This document shows, in pieces, positions 58,601 through 64,000 of a stretch of 64,000 bases of DNA. The notes beneath the pieces were generated by a model. That model was given only the letters and a program-made list of their open reading frames with translations, searched no databases and was not told the DNA's origin. Origin of the DNA: Platerodrilus igneus (taxonomy: Eukaryota > Arthropoda > Insecta > Coleoptera > Lycidae). Positions within the stretch are counted from its first letter, which is position 1. Every line of letters begins with the position of its first letter. The stretch is from positions 6,696,501 to 6,760,500 of the forward strand of contig JARFIW010000170.1 of NCBI GenBank assembly GCA_036346225.1, read 5' to 3'. The position numbers and the translations under genes were made by a program.

Positions 58601-59690
58601 AGTAATGGCTGTAACTCGCGAGTAGAATACTATACTTTTTCCATAACTACACAAATCTTCATGATAAAATATTTTCTAAAAGTTAAAACTAATATCGCAA
58701 ACACTGAAAAAACAAAAATTTATTTGTCAAAGTGTGACAGCCTAGTTTACATGATACGAAAATTATACCGCGTGAATTATGAAAAATGAAAGATTGTACT
58801 GATTGGTCAGATATGTCCACGACCCTAATGTTCCTGATTGGTTAAAGATGTTGCACTATGAATTCATATTGACCTATTCTTAAATGCATAAGAAATGCAT
58901 TACCGGATAGTCGTGGGAAAAATATGTTACATTGTGGGAAAGGAACTTTGACCGGAGTTAACTGAATTATAAAAAGGAAGATATGTTATATAATGACTAA
59001 CCTGAAAAAGTAAGTCAAGTTAAAAGTAACAGCTTCAAGATTTGAACATAGATTTACCAGCAAGTGAAGAAAACACGACCCGTGACATTTTATTTTAACT
59101 ACGCTTGCAACTGCAGGGTATGTTTCAATATCGTGACTACATATGAAAGGGGTTACGAATTTGAGAGTTCACCCCACAGATATTTTGAATTTCTTTTTGT
59201 GTTGAGGGAGATGCTGTTAGAAGATAAACAAATGAAAGACTGGTGTCTCTGGACATCCTTAAATTTCTGCAGGTAAACTGGAAAATAAACCGAGTAAATA
59301 AACCTTTTTTTAAATGATGTAGAAATTGTTAATGTCAAATTCAGATGCGAATTATAAATACGAAAGTAATTCATTTTGCACCGATCACGATAACCGCCCT
59401 GCAATCAGAAAGTGAAAACGCATTTAAACAGCTGCGAATCGACTAGAAATTCAGACCTTGTCGATTCTCAATCAAGGGCAAAACCCACTAGCACGCTTGT
59501 AATGGTTATTCGAGTATCTTGTATTACGCTACGTACAAGATTACGCTAATTAAATCACACAACACACAACCGGCGATTGTTATACTGGTCAAAACATATT
59601 ACTTTCTCATTACAAAGCTGGTAATTTTTATTCTGCTTCAAACACTAAACCGGTGGTGATATTGTATTATTACATTCTGACCCCACCTCA
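55621..59690. other. unassigned sequence
   Basis: No supported gene, RNA or repeat family. A 10-bp stem (TAACATTAAC/GTTAATGTTA near 58130-58163) is the only structure noted. Confidence 0.4.
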
Positions 59691-59929
59691 GTCACTTGCA
59701 CTTGGAGTGCAGAGCACCATCTCACCGACGCCGTCAGTTAACTAGGTCTTGTCAGAGGTTTCACATCATACCACAATGAGCCGTGGAAGCATCAGCTCTA
59801 CCACCGTCACCGACACTCACTTACTGAGTGTCTGTATCTTCCTTTAGGCTAATAATAATCCTTATGTAAAGTTTGTATATTTATTGTGAAATAGACCCCA
59901 CGTTTATACCTCCATTTGTTCTCGCTGTG

Positions 59930-60305
59930 TTTATTAACACGCACGAATGTTAATATTGTAGTTATATTGTGCATGTCTTAATTAACTTAGCACTAGTTCT
60001 TGATTGTACATATTAACATGCACCTGCGTTAATCTTGTTCAGACTGCATTTATCCTTAACTGATTTAATGCGGTTATTACTGTATGTTTGTGCTTATATT
60101 ATGTATAAGGATAGACAGCCGTTTGTTCTTGTTTATGCTCATTAACACGCACTGGTGTTAATCCTGTAAATGTTCATGCTATATTCTCATTTAGTGCTTT
60201 AAAACGGTTGTATATGTGTATATGTTCGTGCTTGCTTATATATAGCAATTTATAAATGTTTGTTATGGTTTGTGCTCATTAACACGCACTCGTGTTGATC
60301 CTGTA
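59930..60305. repeat. diverged tandem repeat with hairpin word
   Basis: Four diverged copies of a block containing ATTAACACGCAC..GTGTTAATCCTGT occur near 59933, 60016, 60149 and 60279 (spacing about 83, 133 and 130). Each block can form a short TTAACAC/GTGTTAA hairpin. The surroundings (TGTTTGTGCTCAT) repeat as well. Confidence 0.65.
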
Positions 60306-60892
60306 AATATTCTACTGCACTTGTCATTAGCACTAATTTACGCATTTGCTATACGTTGTGATACGGTAGCAATAACCCGGTGCGCCCATTTTGTGAATTA
60401 AAAAGGTTAAAATTTCTATTCTGTCAATTTTTGATTTTTAATATATAATTTTAATTTCCTCGGCTAGCTCAGTCTTTAATTACGCACGGAGCTTGCAATA
60501 ATACGACAAACAAAGCCTTTAAATTTACCTTCTACCTCTACTTCCTGTTTCTTTAAACCAAAACGCCATTAAGCACAATTATTATAATATTCTCAAAAAT
60601 ATTTAGAATGTATGAAATGTTTAAGAATTCTCTAAATAGAACTTTCTTTTAATAATTGAATTATCATTCCCAAAATTAATCAAAAAGCCAGCAAAAATCC
60701 CCCTTATTATTATTATCTGACGCCCCATGAACGTTCATTAAACTTCGTTTATAAATTTACGTAATTTATAACGTGGATTAAAAAACGATCTTTGTTGACC
60801 TTCACATAAAACTTTCATGACAGTAATTTTTAAATTATTCAAATTAGATAAAATTAAATAAAAACCCTTAACCACAAAAAATATTTAAAGTA

Positions 60893-60933
60893 CTAGATAC
60901 GTATTTCGACCACTATGTGGTCATCATCAGTAG
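60893..60933 (-). ncRNA. hammerhead ribozyme motif, canonical C3-G8 core
   Basis: Minus strand: CUA, CUGAUGA, extra U, stem II GACCAC/GUGGUC with loop AUA, GAAA, AUAC|GUAU self-complementary stem III, C17, then UAG pairing with CUA. All core residues are canonical. Confidence 0.82.
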
Positions 60934-60963
60934 GAGGAAAAAAAATAATAAAAAAAAATATAT

Positions 60964-61280
60964 AGCTGTTGTTCTGGAACACTTCAGAGGATATTCTCCT
61001 CACCACTTAGGCTGAAGTGAACCTTCCCGACCTATAATTTACTATATTGTTGCTTTAAACACTATCGAGGATATTCTCCTCACCTGCAGGCTGGTGTTCT
61101 CAACAACAAACAAGTGAAATGACAATTCACTTGTTTGTTGTTGAGAACACCAGCCTGCGGGTGAGGAGAATATCCTCGATAGTGTTTAAAGCAACAATAT
61201 AGTAAATTATAGGTTGGGAAAGTTCACTTCAGCCTAAGTGGTGAGGAGAATATCCTCTGAAGTGTTCCTGAACAACAGCT
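60964..61280. repeat. 155-bp-arm near-perfect palindrome
   Basis: Arms 60964-61118 and 61126-61280 differ at about four positions and flank a 7-base centre. Each arm holds two copies of GAGGATATTCTCCTCACC, itself nearly palindromic. The canonical hammerhead lies about 30 bases outside the left arm, so this is probably an inverted Penelope terminal repeat. Confidence 0.85.
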
Positions 61281-61284
61281 ATTT

Positions 61285-62160
61285 TTTTTTGCCACAGTGT
61301 TCCTATAGATTATTATTCAAATTAGAATTATACAACAAAATATTCATAAATAAAAATAATAAAACATTCAGATTGGCTAACCTGTTGTTTCAAGCTCGAA
61401 TCAGTCCCTCTACCAACTGCTCCCGTATTCAGCTTAGTGATTTAATACTCCCAACGTTGAATCCAGAACTGCTTTAAATATGGTCTGCATTTTTCTTAGC
61501 ATAGCCTTAAATTATTTTAGCGTCCTTTGTTAAACTTCCTGGTAATTAACAATTGAATTAAATGCTTGTTGAATTTCCTCATTGGATCCAGTAATTATTC
61601 AGAGTCCTTTTTATTAATGTTAATATTAGAATTTAAATTAAAACAACTTTTAGATACTTACGTTTTTAAAAGGTTAATACGACAAACCTCTTTTAATTTT
61701 TTACAATTACCATTGTACTATTTATTACTTCACAATAAATCATTTCAGCTTAATATTTTCTTTTACGTAATGTGGACTAAGCTTTAATTCATGTCGAACT
61801 GATTTGTTTACAAATCCGGTCGTATTTAAAAGAATCGTCTATCTATTGACAAATAGAGAGTTCGCTATTATAAATGATTCTTACATACCAGGTTTTGGGC
61901 ATTTCTATGGTATTTTGTTGTATATTAAAATTGACGCAATGATTTCGGCACGTAGCATTTCGAGTTAATTGCATTCATTCTCTTGGATTTTCATATTTCT
62001 AGATCACGTAGACCATTGTTTGTACAATAAATTTAATGAACTTTGAAATTATCACCATGCCGTGTTTGTTTTCAATACATCAGGTGTTGATTTTCGCTTT
62101 CTAGTCACGTAGACTTTATAACTTATTCTTCTTAATCTTCTTTGGGAATGAAACCACTCA
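61285..62160. other. unassigned sequence
   Basis: AT-rich; the plus-strand frames of 70-80 codons show no domain. Confidence 0.35.
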
Positions 62161-62177
62161 TAGTTTTTAAAATCTAT

Positions 62178-62223
62178 TTTATTTACGTTTCGATCCATGA
62201 CCTAGGATCGTTGTCAAAATAAT
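62178..62223 (-). ncRNA. hammerhead-like motif, U3-A8 core, at Penelope 3' end
   Basis: Minus strand: UUAUU, core UUGACAA (C3 to U, G8 to A), extra C, stem II GAUCC/GGAUC with loop UAGGUCAU, GAAA, ACGU stem III, A17, then AAUAA pairing with UUAUU (5 bp). It is in the same strand as the endonuclease at 62700-63629, as expected for a 3' pseudo-LTR. Confidence 0.62.
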
Positions 62224-62282
62224 AAAAACTTCAAGTTTGACGTTTATGACATAAATTGAAGGTTACTTTGATTTATTGATGT

Positions 62283-62642
62283 TTGAAATATTTGGTTTGA
62301 GTACACTAAGCAAAATTTTTAAAGTTTAAAAGAATGATTGCCTTCAATTTGTGTTGCGACCTGGGATCGACCTTCCTATGGTAGCCAATACGCTTAACGT
62401 GAAATCAGCTGATTAATTTTTATTGGTGAATTTTATATAAATTCAATAATTTGGAAAACATTTTTTAACATGTTTCTATTTATACAATTGAGAGATTTCT
62501 GATTTTGTCTTATTTTACCGAGATTCAGTGAAGGGGGTTAAGCAACCTGTGGCTACCAAGATCCCCCAACATTTATAATTTGCCGAAATAATGGTTTTCT
62601 AGTTAATATGCTTATTGTTATGTAATTAGTTATTGTATGTAT
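62283..62642 (-). mobile_element. Penelope element arm (left), inverted partner of 63637-64000
   Basis: A 360-base arm, nearly identical in reverse complement to 63637-64000. It contains GGATCTTGGTAGCCACAGG-type text, also in the LINE tail duplication at 35310 and 35645. It also contains a tRNA-like GGTCGATCCC word near 62370. Confidence 0.85.
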
Positions 62643-62689
62643 AAATAGAAATCATGTATGTATGCTGTATTTCATGTTAATATCGCAAG

Positions 62690-63640
62690 GAAAACCCAGG
62701 AAAAACTTGCAATGCTACCTAGATATTGTGGGCATTTGATCTTCATTTGTTATTTCTTTTGTTATTTCTTTTAGTAATGGAATCCATTGTTTACTGAAAG
62801 TCACGGATTCGTTTGCAACGCAGTTATTTTATGTAGGGTTATATAGGCAGCTTCTTTGATTTTGCGTTTTTGGTGGTTTTCTTCTTTGTCGATAATTTTG
62901 CATCTTCCCATTTTATTTTATGACTGGAGTCCCATGCATGTTGGCAAATCATGGATTTTTCAAATTTTCTATTTTTATATATGATTTATGTTCTCTTAAT
63001 CGAACTTCAAATGGTCTGAAGTTTCTCCTATATAAAACTTATTACATTCGCACGGTATTTTGCAGATACAGTTTTTGAATTTTGTATTGCGTTTTGGGTT
63101 TTGTTTTTGTTAATTGTGCTCTTAGTGTATTGTTGGTTCTAAATACTGTTTTAATTCTAAATTTGTTTCCTATTCTTTGAATTTTTCGGAGAATCCTTTT
63201 ATGTATGGTATTGAGAGCATTTTGTGGTGTGTATCGTTGGTTTGTTTTCTTTTCTTTACTTTTAGGGTTTTATTCATTTCTTTCTCTATTATTCTTTTAG
63301 GATATTTGTTTTCTATTAGTGTACATCTGATTAGGTCTTTCTCTTTCTTTAAAATTTCTTCGTTTGATGATATTAATTTTGCTCTATCATACATGGTTTT
63401 GATAATTCCTCGTTTGACACATTGTGGGTGGTTTGAATCGAAGTTTAAGTATCTGTTTGTGTGTGTTGGTTTTCTATATACCGATGTATTAATTGTTGTA
63501 TCGTTTTTGCTAACTAGAATATCTAAAAACGGAAGTTTTCCATGTTGTTCTAATTCATATGTGAATTTAATAGTTGGTTCTATTTCGTTAATTGACTGTA
63601 TAAAGTTTTTAATTAATTCTATATTATGAGGCCAAATTTA
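62690..63640 (-). pseudogene. Penelope-like RT C-terminus and GIY-YIG endonuclease
   Basis: Reading the minus strand from 63629: TIKFTYELEQHGKLPFLDIL (post-RT motif), YRKPTHTNRYLNFDSNHP, then the 63394-63170 frame (ENKYPKRIIEKEMNKTL, SIPYIKGFSEKFKE). After a frameshift come IKTVFRTNNTLRAQLTKTKP and the nuclease CECNKFYIGET with RPFEVRLREHK. Later segments are ICQHAWDSSHKIKWEDAK and FSKQWIPLLKE. The frame is broken at least three times and the RT core is missing. It is a different Penelope lineage from the one at 30 kb (linker and nuclease differ). Confidence 0.88.
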
Positions 63641-64000
63641 TACATACAATAACTAATTACATAACAATAAGCATATTAACTAGAAAACCATTATTTCGGC
63701 AAATTATAAATGTTGGGGGATCTTGGTAGCCACAGGTTGCTTAACCCCCTTCACTGAATCTCGGTAAAATAAGACAAAATCAGAAATCTCTCAATTGTAT
63801 AAATAGAAACATGTTAAAAATGTTTTCCAAATTATTGAATTTATATAAAATTCACCAATAAAAATTAATCAGCTGATTTCACGTTAAGCGTATTGGCTAC
63901 CATAGGAAAGTCGATCCCAGGTCGCAACACAAATTGAAGGCAATCATTCTTTTAAACTTTAAAAATTTTGCTTAGTGTACTCAAACCAAATATTTCAAAC
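63637..64000 (+). mobile_element. Penelope element arm (right), runs off the window
   Basis: Reverse complement of 62283-62642, continuing to the last base of the window. By symmetry a second hammerhead would be expected about 80-180 bases beyond the end. Confidence 0.85.

Overview
The window looks like a gene-poor, AT-rich stretch of an arthropod genome, most likely an insect. It holds one intact-looking host gene surrounded by layers of old and young retroelements. The insect call is an inference. It rests on an intronless leucine-rich-repeat (LRR) receptor gene, on Ty3/gypsy LTRs with errantivirus-style AGTTAC...GTAACT ends, on BEL/Pao and Penelope-like elements, and on tRNA-Lys-type primer sites. 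I found no rRNA, no functional tRNA, no CRISPR array and no prokaryotic-style gene.

Layout. 1-928: unassigned. 966-6107: two copies of a long LTR-like repeat (family B, +) and one of a second (family A, -), separated by (AT)n tracts. 7596-9743: the LRR membrane-protein gene (+). 10909-19606: more A and B copies, including a tail-to-tail inverted pair of family A. 15413-15618 and 19642-19957: two Penelope-derived inverted repeats. 20121-22400: a decayed ankyrin fragment and other remnants. 22583-23130: an eroded gypsy-type LTR (-). 23194-25966: a young Ty3/gypsy insertion with near-identical 0.78-kb LTRs but only the end of integrase between them. 26749-28100: an inverted, truncated Penelope pair. 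29911-33328: a nearly complete Penelope-like element (pseudo-LTR, RT, GIY-YIG endonuclease, pseudo-LTR). 33812-34372 and 55048-55616: solo gypsy LTRs, both in an ACGCGT target. 34613-36310: LINE pieces. 39106-43210: a degenerate Ty3/gypsy element joined to a BEL/Pao pol fragment. About 44-59 kb is mostly unassigned. 59930-60305: a diverged tandem repeat. 60893-61280: a giant hairpin beside a hammerhead motif. 62181-64000: a minus-strand Penelope element with inverted arms, cut by the window end.

Main new observation. At least eight hammerhead-ribozyme-like motifs lie in or beside the Penelope-derived sequences. I could align the full core (stem I, CUGANGA-like strand, stem II, GAAA, tiny self-complementary stem III, cleavage-site H). 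They fall into three classes at core positions 3 and 8: C3-G8 (canonical), G3-C8 and U3-A8. The tertiary base pair is preserved in each, so the motifs covary as functional RNAs should. A second observation is that the 1.1-2.0-kb LTR-like families end in iterated ~55-65-bp modules. Each module contains a copy of the tRNA-Lys primer-binding site, and the last module dissolves into an (AT)n microsatellite.
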